This document shows, piece by piece, positions 1-7,991 of a stretch of DNA of 34,592 bases; the stretch's first letter is position 1; every line of letters starts with the position of its first letter. The translations under genes and the position numbers were made by a program. Below the pieces are notes generated by a model. The model was given only the letters and a program-made list of their open reading frames with translations, was not told where the DNA came from and searched no databases. Origin of the DNA: Hyphomicrobiaceae bacterium (GTDB lineage: Bacteria > Pseudomonadota > Alphaproteobacteria > Rhizobiales > Hyphomicrobiaceae). The DNA lies in assembly GCA_020442185.1 (NCBI GenBank), contig JAGRKS010000051.1, positions 1 to 34,592 of the forward strand. Reading direction: 5' to 3'.

Positions 1-289
1 GTTGCTAGTGTTCCCTATGTCTCCGCCACTTGGTCGATCGGGTGCTGCAAGGGGAACCAAGTGTCGGAGACGGAACACGAGTGCAGGTCCAGATGGAATG
101 GCAACGCGATTGCCATTCCATATTCTTCGGCTGTCCTGAACAGATCCATCGATTTCGAGCGAGATTCGTGGATCAGGTGGCGACAGTCCGACGGCATCGA
201 ACGGCAACACCTGATCTGATCACGTGCTGGCCGAGGCTGCCGCGGTCGGTTGACGATCCGCTTGCCCAATTGGCCGGGGTGTGGGGTCG
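1..289. other. Window edge, no supported gene
   Basis: No reading frame here has a convincing start, ribosome binding site or recognisable product. The only structure I see is the perfect inverted repeat at 93-121. The stretch follows the 3' end of the minus-strand DsrE-like gene that stops at 290, so it may hold that gene's downstream region or the spacer to a gene outside the window. Confidence 0.5.
93..121. repeat. Perfect 12-bp inverted repeat with 5-nt loop
   Basis: The arms ATGGAATGGCAA (93-104) and TTGCCATTCCAT (110-121) are exact reverse complements around the loop CGCGA. Neither side carries a T-run, so a classical intrinsic terminator is not supported on either strand. It lies about 170 bp beyond the stop of the minus-strand gene at 290. 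An mRNA 3'-end stem, a dispersed repeat or a protein-binding site are all possible. Confidence 0.7.
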
Positions 290-709
290 CTACCAAGTGA
301 GCGTTTTGGTGTCGTCATCGTCGAACAACAACTTGCCGGTGAGTTCGGGCGAGCCGATCTGGATACCGTCGAGCAAGTCATCCGACTTCACACCGTAGTG
401 CTCCATGCACATCGGACAGATGACGACATTGCCGCCCGCCGTGATGATCTTGGCGAGGAGCTCTTGATGTTCCTTGTATTCGACCGCATGCGCCTTTGCG
501 CCGATCAGCACACCCTTGTCGTTGAGGAAGACGGTGACCGGATGCTTGCGTTCCTGTTGCTTCAATGTGAAGCCGATGGCCATTTTTGCGCGGTGCGTGT
601 CAGCTGTCGTCATGTTGACGAATAGCGGATCGCCGCCGGCACTCGCGGCGGTTGCAAGGGGAAGGGCGAGCAATACCGCCGCCAGCATCGAGAAAATCAA
701 TCGCCTCAT
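290..709 (-). CDS. Periplasmic DsrE/DsrF-like protein with CPMC motif
   Basis: This 139-residue protein starts with a typical Sec signal peptide (MRRLIFSM, hydrophobic core, then ASAGG around residues 22-26), so it should be exported. The mature part resembles the DsrE/DsrF-like fold: an FVNMTTAD strand-turn near residue 30, a second strand VTVFLND, and near the C-terminus ICPMCMEHYG with Cys98 and Cys101. Members of this fold usually act in sulfur relay or as thiol proteins; exported versions are common in proteobacteria but their substrates are mostly unknown. The ATG at 709 is preceded by GGGAG at good spacing; an upstream extension in the same frame to 793 lacks signal-peptide logic. No partner gene is obvious: the next minus-strand gene upstream, the thioesterase, ends about 160 bp away. 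Confidence 0.85.
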   Translation of the reverse strand: MRRLIFSMLAAVLLALPLATAASAGGDPLFVNMTTADTHRAKMAIGFTLKQQERKHPVTVFLNDKGVLIGAKAHAVEYKEHQELLAKIITAGGNVVICPMCMEHYGVKSDDLLDGIQIGSPELTGKLLFDDDDTKTLTW

Positions 710-866
710 GAAATGTCTCCCTGGGGAAGGTGGATGAGGGACCAGAACATAGTGCGGCGCCCGCTCCCCGCATTGATCAGGCGCATGGCGCATCGTCCTT
801 TGCCTGGTCCGGGTCGACGTCCGAGGTGGAGAAATTCGGAGCCATCGACCCGGCCCGCGACAAGGC

Positions 867-1427
867 TCAGTCGTCGCGGCGCACCGCGTCCTTCAAGGCC
901 CGATCCGCTTTGAGGAAGGCGGTCACCTCGCTGGTCGCCGGCGGTGCCTCGGCGGTGATACCCGTTTCTGCCATCAGGCGGTCGATCGGCACGAAGCGTC
1001 GCGCCGCTCGATCGTAAAGGCCGCCCTTGAACAGCGCGTGCGCGGCAAGCTGCCCGGCCTTATCGCCGTCCTTGAAGACGAAGCGCTGCTCCATGACGAC
1101 GGTGAGATCCGACCACGTCACCAGCCGGGTTTCCAATTCGAAGCGCTCGAACGCTCGGATTTCGCGGCGGTATCGGATTTTGATCGCGGAGGCGACGGGC
1201 GTCCATCGGTGTCTGAGGACCGCGCGCCACAGTCCGCTCGCGACCATGACGTCGAGCCGGCCCACGTCCATCAGCGTCAGATATCGGCCATTGTTGAGAT
1301 GCAGGCTGGTATCGAGATCGTGCGGCCAAACCCGGAACGTGAGGCGCGATATGCCATCCGGCATCTCGATCCGCGGGCGCCAGCGGACGGAAAGGATGTA
1401 CCAGAGGAGGCGGAACCAGAGATTCAT
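867..1427 (-). CDS. Hotdog-fold acyl-CoA thioesterase, THEM6/4HBT-like
   Basis: The 186-residue product has an amphipathic N-terminus rich in Trp, Leu and Arg (MNLWFRLLWY) followed by a single hotdog domain. The hallmark is the stretch around residues 34-50, WPHDLDTSLHLNNGRYL, which matches the 4-hydroxybenzoyl-CoA thioesterase/THEM6 class, where a conserved Asp and the HLNNGRY turn form the acyl-thioester site. The family hydrolyses acyl-CoA or related thioesters; the chain-length preference cannot be read from sequence. Start choice is uncertain: ATG at 1427 fits the family, but an in-frame TTG at 1499 would add 24 residues and neither start has a strong ribosome binding site. The likely promoter at 1528-1556 overlaps a palindromic operator, which suggests regulated expression, perhaps tied to acyl-CoA or branched-chain catabolism. 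Confidence 0.82.
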   Translation of the reverse strand: MNLWFRLLWYILSVRWRPRIEMPDGISRLTFRVWPHDLDTSLHLNNGRYLTLMDVGRLDVMVASGLWRAVLRHRWTPVASAIKIRYRREIRAFERFELETRLVTWSDLTVVMEQRFVFKDGDKAGQLAAHALFKGGLYDRAARRFVPIDRLMAETGITAEAPPATSEVTAFLKADRALKDAVRRDD

Positions 1428-1527
1428 GATCGGAACCCATCGGATGAATTGACCCGGCGCATCGCTGGTGGATGCGGACTGGGGAGCGTCCAGTGGCAAG
1501 AATCGATGTCTCGCGACGAGATTGCCG

Positions 1528-1556
1528 ATCTAAACAATGCTTGACGTATACGTCAA
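1528..1556 (-). promoter_or_regulatory. Candidate sigma-70 promoter of the thioesterase gene
   Basis: Read on the minus strand, TTGACG (1556-1551) is followed after exactly 17 bp by TTAGAT (1533-1528). The -35 matches consensus in five of six positions, the -10 in only three. Transcription would begin near 1521, upstream of both possible starts of the thioesterase gene. The -35 box and half the spacer sit inside the 16-bp palindrome. No equally spaced pair is seen in the plus direction. Confidence 0.4.
1541..1556. promoter_or_regulatory. Perfect 16-bp palindromic operator candidate
   Basis: TTGACGTATACGTCAA is an exact 8+8 palindrome with no spacer. It overlaps the -35 box and spacer of the proposed thioesterase promoter, where a dimeric regulator would block or remodel polymerase binding. 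From memory, MerR-family LiuR regulators of leucine/isovalerate catabolism in proteobacteria use sites of this general TTnACGT-ACGTnAA shape, and a thioesterase would be a reasonable target. No regulator gene lies in the window, so the link to a family is inference. It also lies inside the extended 5' reading frame of the TPR gene, an argument that the TPR protein starts further downstream. Confidence 0.6.
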
Positions 1557-1953
1557 TCTTCCGCCAGCCAGATTGGCCGCAAGTGTGCCGCTGGAATGCG
1601 GCGGCGGGCTCGATGACGCGAATGGGCGGTATGGTTGCGGTCCGGCTTCAACTTCGGCGCGGCGTCGGTTTGTCCTGACGGACGCCGGGTTTGCGTCCGG
1701 AAGCGATTCGGACAATGGTGTCATGCGAATATGGGTACGTTACGGGTCTTGGGACGGCCGTTTCGGAACCGGCGCCCGGGACTGGTGCAAGGCTGCATTT
1801 TGGCGCGACGGGCCGCTAGCGCCGGATCGATGCGACGAGTGGCAATGTAATGACGGCGGACAACGGCGCGTGACGAGAAAACCGAAGGCTGCGAAATCGA
1901 GGCGATCGAATGCGGCCATTGTCGCTGCCGATGGTCGGCGCTCCGCGCCTGCC

Positions 1954-3729
1954 ATGACGCCGCCGTTTGCCGTTGGCGCACGGTTGCCGGCTGGCCGTTG
2001 GCTCGCGATCGCGGCATCGATGTTGATGGCTGGCACGATCGCGGCAACCGTTTGCGGCACCGCCGCCGCAGCCCCCGACGACGGAACGGCCGGTCCCGCA
2101 AAGACCGGTGCGGCGGCTCAGGCCCGGGGCGAATTGAACGAAGCGGTGACGACCTATTCGACGGCGCTCGCGAATACCGCGCTCGCGAATGACCGGCGTG
2201 CCATGCTTCTCAACGATCGTGGTGTCGCCTACGGGCGCCTCGGTCAGACGCGGCAAGCCTTCGAGGACTTCAACAAGGCCGTGCAATTGTTCCCGGAGTT
2301 TGCTGCGATCTACAACAATCGCGGTAGCCTCCTGCTACGCCTCGGCCTGCTGAAGGAGGCGATCAAGGATTTCGACCGAGCGCTGGTGCTCGCACCGGGG
2401 TATGCGGCCGCCTACAACAACCGCGCCGGCGCGCTCATGAAGACCGGCGAGTTCGAACCGGCGATCCGGGATTTTACGCGCGCGATAAAACTTTTGCCGT
2501 CGGCAGCGCCACCTCTCAGCGGGCGCGGCTTGGCGCACCTCCAGCTCGGCCGTCCGCACGCCGCCATCCGTGATTTTTCGCGCGCCCTGAAGTCCGACAC
2601 CACGTTCGCCTCGGGCTATCGCAACCGCGCCGAAGCTAAGCTCGCGGTTTCCCACTACGACGAAGCCATCGAGGATCTGTCGCGCGCCATCGCCTTCGAC
2701 ATCTCGAATGCCGACATGTACCGGCTGCGTGGCCGCGCCTATCTGCTGATGGGAGAGAATGCAGCTGCCATAAAGGACTTCTCGCAGGCGATCGCGCTCA
2801 ACCCGAGCGACGCGCGATCCTATGCCGAGCGCGGCATCGCGCACGGCCGTGACGGCCGCAGCGAGGATGCGATGGCCGATCTCGCCCGGGCGATCGAACT
2901 CGAGCCGCGATCCGCGCGCGCGTTCGCCTATCGCGCCTTCGTCTACAAGGAAGCCAATCAGGCCGACGTTGGAATGAAGGACATTTCAATGGCCCTGAAA
3001 CTCGACGCCGACAACGCCGACGTTCTTTGGGCCAAGGCCGAACTGGAGGATGCGATTGGCCAGCGCGATCAGGCGGTTTCGGATCTCAGACGCGCACTTT
3101 TCCTCGATCCCTCGATGAAGCTCGCCGCCGATGCCCTCGACCGCCTCGGTGGCGATGCGACGCCGGAAGGCACACCGGTACCCGGGCTCGACTACCAGGG
3201 CTGGAGCGTGGTGGCGCGCGGCAAGCAGTTCTATGCGATCAATCCCGCGTTCAGGCGGCTGCAGGTTCCACTCGAAATGATGGGCGAGGGGCAGCCGAAA
3301 CTGGTCAGCTGGGAGCCACGTAGCGCGCCCCACCAGAACATCGGCGTGCTGACTTACGATGGCGGCATGGTTCCAGCCGACGACAAACCGGAACGCACCG
3401 AGTTCGCGGCGATCGTCAATACCCAGACGGCGAGTGTGCTCGCCATCGAACCGCACCGGCAGGGACGCAAGGTGGCGACGTGGGTCTGGTCAGACGCGGC
3501 GGTCACGGTCGAGGCGGTCGACGGTGTGACCGACGAGATCCAGATCGGCGTCGAGCGCCGGCCCGTCGCAGCGGCAGCAAGCCGGCGGCGCTATTCGACC
3601 GCGCGCGGCGAACAGTGGGCGCCCTGGGAGCAACCTTGGGCGGGTCCACAGCAATATGCGCCGGCACCGCGCCGGGAGCGCGTTCAGCGGCGCAAGCCGA
3701 AGACCCTGTTCGATCTGCTCTTCAACTGA
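1954..3729 (+). CDS. Secreted tetratricopeptide-repeat protein
   Basis: The chosen ATG gives a 591-residue protein with a Sec signal peptide: Arg-containing n-region, hydrophobic core around residues 17-35 and an AAAAP cleavage region. The frame stays open back to 1537, but the upstream part would cover the palindrome at 1541-1556; an in-frame GTG at 1870 with GGCGGA upstream is the main alternative start. About ten TPR units follow, each with the N-x-RG/A...G/A...A/D-F-x-A-x-x-L/P pattern (YNNRGSLLLRLG, YNNRAGALMKTG). After the TPRs comes a roughly 180-residue tail that is partly beta-like, then Arg/Pro-rich and disordered, ending KPKTLFDLLFN. TPR superhelices mediate protein-protein contact; the partner is unknown. 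Its architecture differs from the TPR protein at 10851-12749, which is membrane-anchored. Confidence 0.85.
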   Translation: MTPPFAVGARLPAGRWLAIAASMLMAGTIAATVCGTAAAAPDDGTAGPAKTGAAAQARGELNEAVTTYSTALANTALANDRRAMLLNDRGVAYGRLGQTRQAFEDFNKAVQLFPEFAAIYNNRGSLLLRLGLLKEAIKDFDRALVLAPGYAAAYNNRAGALMKTGEFEPAIRDFTRAIKLLPSAAPPLSGRGLAHLQLGRPHAAIRDFSRALKSDTTFASGYRNRAEAKLAVSHYDEAIEDLSRAIAFDISNADMYRLRGRAYLLMGENAAAIKDFSQAIALNPSDARSYAERGIAHGRDGRSEDAMADLARAIELEPRSARAFAYRAFVYKEANQADVGMKDISMALKLDADNADVLWAKAELEDAIGQRDQAVSDLRRALFLDPSMKLAADALDRLGGDATPEGTPVPGLDYQGWSVVARGKQFYAINPAFRRLQVPLEMMGEGQPKLVSWEPRSAPHQNIGVLTYDGGMVPADDKPERTEFAAIVNTQTASVLAIEPHRQGRKVATWVWSDAAVTVEAVDGVTDEIQIGVERRPVAAAASRRRYSTARGEQWAPWEQPWAGPQQYAPAPRRERVQRRKPKTLFDLLFN

Positions 3730-3966
3730 GCGGCATCCGCAGGCGACCGGCCAGTGCCAGCAATCGCTCCTCAGCGGACGGGCGGGCTTTTCAGGCGATG
3801 ATCCCTTGCGTGGTGTCATGGCCGTGCAGGACATGGTGAACCGTCGCGCCATGTTCGCCGTTCCCCAGCAACGGATGGCGGCCGTCCATCCTTCATCTGC
3901 CGATCCCCTCGCCCCGCGACCGTGCGCAAACCGCAGTATCGTCTTGCTGCATATCGAGCAATTCAC

Positions 3967-5427
3967 ATGACCGATGCCCCCGTCGTTCTCTGGTTTCGCA
4001 ACGATCTCCGGCTTGCCGATCATCGCGCCTTGAAGGCAGCGGTTGCCTCTGGACGGCCAATCGTCCCGGTGTTCGTCCTCGATGACATCAGTGCCGGGCC
4101 CTGGGCCGCGGGTGGGGCCGCGCGCTGGTGGCTGCACCATAGCCTCGAGGCGCTCGCGGCTTCGATCGAGGAACGTGGCGGGCGGCTCGTGTTCCGGCGG
4201 GGCGAGGCCGCGCAGGTGCTCGCCAGCCTCGCGGAAGACGTGGGTGCGACGGCCTGCTATTTCTCGCGCCGTTACGAGCCCTGGGCGATCCGCCAGGAGA
4301 AGGCCGTCAAGGATCGCGCCGAGAAGGGTGGGATCGAGGTGCGCCGTTTCGCGGGATCACTGCTGATGGAGCCCGAGCGCGTCGCGACCCAGGCCGGCGA
4401 TCCCTACAAGGTCTATACGCCGTTCTGGCGCCAGATCGCGTCCGTCTACAAGCCGGAGAGGCCGCTCAAGGCACCTGAGACGTTGAACGGTCCGAAATCG
4501 CAACCACGTTCGGACCGGCTGGAGGACTGGTCACTATTGCCGCGCCGGCCCGATTGGGCCCGGGGTTTCGCCGACGTCTGGACGCCTGGCGAGGCTGGCG
4601 CCGTCGAGCGCCTCGACGATTTTCTCGAGAATTCAGTCGCCGGCTACACCGAAGAGCGCAATCGCCCCGACCTCGCCTCGACGTCGCGCCTGTCGCCACA
4701 CCTCGCGCACGGCGAGATTTCGCCAGGCCAGATCTGGTGGCGCACCGCTTCGGCACGCGCCGCCGCGAGTTCCGGTAGCATGGCCGGCCCTGGCGACAAG
4801 GGCTATGAAACGTTCCTCAAGGAACTCGTCTGGCGCGAGTTCTCAGCGCATCTGCTGTTCCATTTTCCGACCTTTCCGGATGAGCCTTTCCGTGCGGAAT
4901 TCTCCCGCTTCCCCTGGAGCGAAGACGAAGCGGGTCTGGTCGCGTGGCAACGCGGAAATACAGGATTTCCGATCGTCGATGCGGGTCTGCGCGAACTATG
5001 GGCCACGGGCTGGATGCACAACCGCGTGCGCATGATCGTCGCCTCGTTCCTGATCAAGGATCTGCTCATCCCCTGGCAGTCGGGCGAAGCGTGGTTCTGG
5101 GACACCCTCGTCGATGCCGATCTTGCGAACAATTCCGCAAGTTGGCAGTGGGTGGCAGGATCCGGTGCCGATGCGGCGCCCTATTTCCGCATCTTCAATC
5201 CGACGACCCAAGGCCAGAAATTCGATCCCGATGGCGTCTACGTCCGCCAGTGGGTGCCCGAACTTGCTCAACTACCGGACAAATTCGTCCACGACCCATC
5301 GGCTGCCCCGCCGGAGACGCTCGCATCGGCTGGGGTGGAGCTCGGTGCCACCTATCCCGCTCCGATGGTCGACCACAAGGTAGCCAGGGTGCGGGCCCTC
5401 GATGCTTTCGAGCGACTTAAAAAATAA
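3967..5427 (+). CDS. phr: Deoxyribodipyrimidine photo-lyase
   Basis: This 486-residue protein uses blue/near-UV light and reduced FAD to split cyclobutane pyrimidine dimers. The N-terminal antenna domain opens with VLWFRNDLRLADHRAL. The C-terminal FAD and DNA-binding domain carries the class I signatures SRLSPHLAHGEIS, KELVWREFSAHLL, the WMHNRVRMIVASFL helix, ANNSASWQWVAGSG with the Asn next to the flavin, and YFRIFNPTTQGQKFD. Length and order of motifs are complete, and the Trp residues expected for flavin photoreduction appear present. The start at 3967 gives the usual N-terminus; an upstream ATG at 3922 would add 15 non-conserved residues. It sits alone between the TPR gene and the envelope genes. 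I cannot distinguish the antenna pigment (folate or deazaflavin) from sequence alone. Confidence 0.95.
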   Translation: MTDAPVVLWFRNDLRLADHRALKAAVASGRPIVPVFVLDDISAGPWAAGGAARWWLHHSLEALAASIEERGGRLVFRRGEAAQVLASLAEDVGATACYFSRRYEPWAIRQEKAVKDRAEKGGIEVRRFAGSLLMEPERVATQAGDPYKVYTPFWRQIASVYKPERPLKAPETLNGPKSQPRSDRLEDWSLLPRRPDWARGFADVWTPGEAGAVERLDDFLENSVAGYTEERNRPDLASTSRLSPHLAHGEISPGQIWWRTASARAAASSGSMAGPGDKGYETFLKELVWREFSAHLLFHFPTFPDEPFRAEFSRFPWSEDEAGLVAWQRGNTGFPIVDAGLRELWATGWMHNRVRMIVASFLIKDLLIPWQSGEAWFWDTLVDADLANNSASWQWVAGSGADAAPYFRIFNPTTQGQKFDPDGVYVRQWVPELAQLPDKFVHDPSAAPPETLASAGVELGATYPAPMVDHKVARVRALDAFERLKK

Positions 5428-5468
5428 TTCGACGGTACGGCGCGCGCTTGCTGGTTTTCGTTGGGAGG

Positions 5469-5627
5469 GTGGTGCTCTATGCGTGGAGAGCGGACAAAAA
5501 GCTGCCGGTGTGCGAAATCGATACGCTGTTTATCGAATATGCCGGCATCCGCTTAAGCAAACCGCATGACTTCAGCGGCTATAAGGTGATGGGTTCAATT
5601 TTCGCCACGATTTTGGGAGTTGCGTAA
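5469..5627 (+). CDS. Possible small ORF overlapping the L,D-transpeptidase start
   Basis: The spacer between the photolyase and the transpeptidase keeps an open frame with coding-like composition: about 52 residues from GTG at 5469 (59 from TTG at 5448), with segments such as WRADKKLPVCEIDTLFIEY and YKVMGSIFATILGVA. Its TAA overlaps the ATG of the next gene by one base (TAATG), an arrangement seen with translational coupling. Against it, the start is ambiguous, GGGAGG lies too close to the GTG, and several A/T-ending codons (TTA, AAA, TTT) are unlike the neighbours. I do not recognise the product; it could also be the relic of a larger gene. Confidence 0.3.
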   Translation: MVLYAWRADKKLPVCEIDTLFIEYAGIRLSKPHDFSGYKVMGSIFATILGVA

Positions 5628-6487
5628 TGATTAGATCGACCATCGCCGGGACAGCGGCAATGGCTGTTGCGATCCTCGGCTGCGTGCCCAACGCGCATGC
5701 CGTAGCCGAGACGGTCGACGCCGCCGCGTCGCAGCCGTCGGCGGGGGCCACGGTGCCGCCGCCTGCCGCCAAGGTAGTACCGGAGGGCGCTGCCGCGACA
5801 TCGGTCGCCGCCGCGTCTCCAGCAGCGACACCCGCAACTCCGGACGCTCGTGTCGCCGCCGCTTCGCCCGCTCCGAAGCCAGTCGTTGCGACGACGCTGC
5901 GCGTTTCGATCGACCTCTCGCGGCAGCGCATGACCGTCAAGGAACATGGTCGCGTCGTTCATTCATGGCCGATTTCGTCCGGCCGGGCTGGCTACCACAC
6001 ACCGACCGGCACGTTCCGGCCGCAGTGGATGTCGAAGATGCACTATTCGCGCAAATACGACATGGCGCCGATGCCGCATTCCGTGTTCTTCCACGGTGGC
6101 TATGCGGTGCATGGCACATACGCGACGGGCATGCTGGGCAGTCCGGCTTCGCACGGCTGCGTTCGCCTTTCGCCCGGCAACGCGAAGAGGTTCTACAATC
6201 TTGTCTCGCGCCACGGCCGTGCCAGCACGGTGATTGCACTTTCCGGATCGACGCCGGCATCCAGGTACGCCAAGAAGCGGCGCAGCAAGACACCGCAATA
6301 CGCCAGCGATTACGGTGGCGGCTCGAGCTTCTGGTTCGGGTCTCAGCCGGCAGCGCCCAAGGTGCGACGGTCGGCTGGGAAGCCCAAGATCATCTACCGT
6401 AACGGACAGGCCTACGTCTATGTCGGTCGGGATGGCGCGAAGCGGTCGCGCAAGCGCTACTCGGGCAGCTACTACAACAACTATTGA
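5627..6487 (+). CDS. L,D-transpeptidase (YkuD domain), exported
   Basis: A 286-residue exported enzyme that by family forms L,D-crosslinks in peptidoglycan or attaches proteins to it in the periplasm. A signal peptide (residues 1-26, ending NAHA) is followed by an Ala/Pro/Val-rich linker to about residue 88. The YkuD domain runs from about 90 to 205 and contains the catalytic signature with His176-Gly-Cys178 (SHGCVRLS) plus the upstream HGGYAVHGTY strand. The C-terminal 80 residues are basic and rich in Tyr and Ser (SGSYYNNY end), likely disordered and perhaps wall-binding. The ATG has GGGAG eight bases upstream and overlaps the stop of the small ORF at 5469-5627. It converges on the EipA-like gene, so this stretch holds three cell-envelope genes in a row. 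Confidence 0.93.
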   Translation: MIRSTIAGTAAMAVAILGCVPNAHAVAETVDAAASQPSAGATVPPPAAKVVPEGAAATSVAAASPAATPATPDARVAAASPAPKPVVATTLRVSIDLSRQRMTVKEHGRVVHSWPISSGRAGYHTPTGTFRPQWMSKMHYSRKYDMAPMPHSVFFHGGYAVHGTYATGMLGSPASHGCVRLSPGNAKRFYNLVSRHGRASTVIALSGSTPASRYAKKRRSKTPQYASDYGGGSSFWFGSQPAAPKVRRSAGKPKIIYRNGQAYVYVGRDGAKRSRKRYSGSYYNNY

Positions 6488-6630
6488 TTTGGGTGACGAC
6501 GCGTCAGGCGGATTGCCGTCAGGCGCGCCGCTTCCTCGTTATGGCAGGCGTCTTTGCAATGTTATCGCGGCGGGTGCACTTCGGTGTTGCCCGCCGTTCG
6601 CTTGCGTGGATCGACGTTCACCGCTCCGGA

Positions 6631-7938
6631 TCAGAACGGGTTCCAGGTCGCGTTCGGCGTGAACTTGACGTAGCCGATATTTGCACCGAGCCTGAGGCCG
6701 AGACCGGTTCGGATCGGCGCCATCAATATCGGCCCGCCCTTGAGAAGGGTGACGCCGACACCGCCCACCAAATAGGCTGACCCGTCGACGCCCGCAAATC
6801 TGCGGTATAGGTCTTCCGGGGCGGTCAGCTTGTAGACGAGAAACAGCGTCCGCGAACCTTCCGCGCCGAAGTCGTAGCCGATAGACGGGCCATGCCAGTA
6901 GATCCGGCGCCGGTCGCCGGCACGGGTGAAGAGTTCGCCCTTTCCGTAGCGGACTCCGGCGAGGAATGCCCCGCCGCCCTCGGAACCGAGCACGTAGCCA
7001 GCCGGCCGGCCGTAGCTCGAAAACGCATACTCGATGACGCTCGCCAGATTGGTCGAGATGTTGCCGAAGAAGCCGCGCGACACTTCGCGGATTTCGTCGA
7101 TCGTGTACGTATCGCCAGCGGGCTCGACGGCCGCGCCGGCAGCGGATGGCGGTTGGTAGGCATCATTGAGCGGCGGGATTTCAGCCGGTGCGGTCGCGGG
7201 CGCTCTGGCGGATTCTGCGGACGGTCGTCCGCCAGCCCCGGGCGTTTCCCGCGTGACAGCGCCCCAGTTGCCGCTCGGCGGCGATGGCTTGGGCCTCGTC
7301 GTGGCGCCCTGTTGCGTTGCGTCACCTGCGGCGCGCTTGGCCGTGCCGCCATCTGCTTCGCGGCGTCTCGTCTCGTCCGCGTCGGGCCTCGCAGCGGCGA
7401 CGTCCGATCCGGCGAGGGCACGGTCGAGCTTGGCGAGCGTGTGGGCGGATTTGCGCTTCATGACACCGAGCAGGTCTCGCCCGGCTTTCTCGAGTTCGGA
7501 GAGACCGGCGCAATTGGGCTCTGCCCCCTCGGGAACTTCGCCGAGGGCGTCGATACGGGTCAGCAACGCATTGGCTTCGGCATCCATCGCTGCGATGTCG
7601 TTGTCGTAGAGGTAGCGGACCGCCCTTTCCTCGGCGTCTTCATTCGACCAGCCCTTGGCCTTCTGCAAGGCCTTCAGCTTGTCTTGGATGCGCGGGGCCA
7701 TTTCGCTGTTGAACGCGCGCAGCGCCGCGCCGGCGCCATCGACGGCGGCCGCGATTTCTTCGCGCGAGCAAGTTGTCTGGGCCACCGCCGGTACTGCAAG
7801 CAGAGGCATCGCAAGCAGCAGAAGGAAGATGCCGCGAACCGGCGTTAACGCCGTCCGGCTGGCGCGTCCCCGGCACAAACGGGGCAGGGGCTGGCTTCGG
7901 TCCGATGAGGGATCAGCAGTGGATCGGGTGCGGGCCAT
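6631..7938 (-). CDS. DUF1134/EipA-like envelope protein with extra N-terminal module
   Basis: The C-terminal ~159 residues (about 277-435, from YTIDEIREVSRGFFG to the WNPF end) match DUF1134, the family of Brucella EipA, a periplasmic protein needed for envelope-stress resistance. Features are GRPAGYVLGSEGGGAF, the GPSIGYDFGAEGSRT turn and the glycine-rich GGVGVTLL strand. Unlike simple EipA proteins of about 200 residues, this one has 435. After a signal peptide with a long basic n-region (hydrophobic core about residues 36-53) come a charged helical module with two Cys (about 55-180) and a Pro/Ala-rich linker (180-275). The start has AGGAAA upstream. It is 53 bp downstream of the deacetylase gene on the same strand, so co-transcription is likely. 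Role in envelope integrity is inferred from the family. Confidence 0.88.
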   Translation of the reverse strand: MARTRSTADPSSDRSQPLPRLCRGRASRTALTPVRGIFLLLLAMPLLAVPAVAQTTCSREEIAAAVDGAGAALRAFNSEMAPRIQDKLKALQKAKGWSNEDAEERAVRYLYDNDIAAMDAEANALLTRIDALGEVPEGAEPNCAGLSELEKAGRDLLGVMKRKSAHTLAKLDRALAGSDVAAARPDADETRRREADGGTAKRAAGDATQQGATTRPKPSPPSGNWGAVTRETPGAGGRPSAESARAPATAPAEIPPLNDAYQPPSAAGAAVEPAGDTYTIDEIREVSRGFFGNISTNLASVIEYAFSSYGRPAGYVLGSEGGGAFLAGVRYGKGELFTRAGDRRRIYWHGPSIGYDFGAEGSRTLFLVYKLTAPEDLYRRFAGVDGSAYLVGGVGVTLLKGGPILMAPIRTGLGLRLGANIGYVKFTPNATWNPF

Positions 7939-7991
7939 TGGCGGCGGTTTCCTGTCGGTTCAATACGAAACAGGACAACGCACATCCCGCC

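Noticed and set aside
713..1017. Plus-strand frames over the DsrE-thioesterase spacer
   Set aside because: They have no family similarity and overlap the thioesterase gene in antisense.
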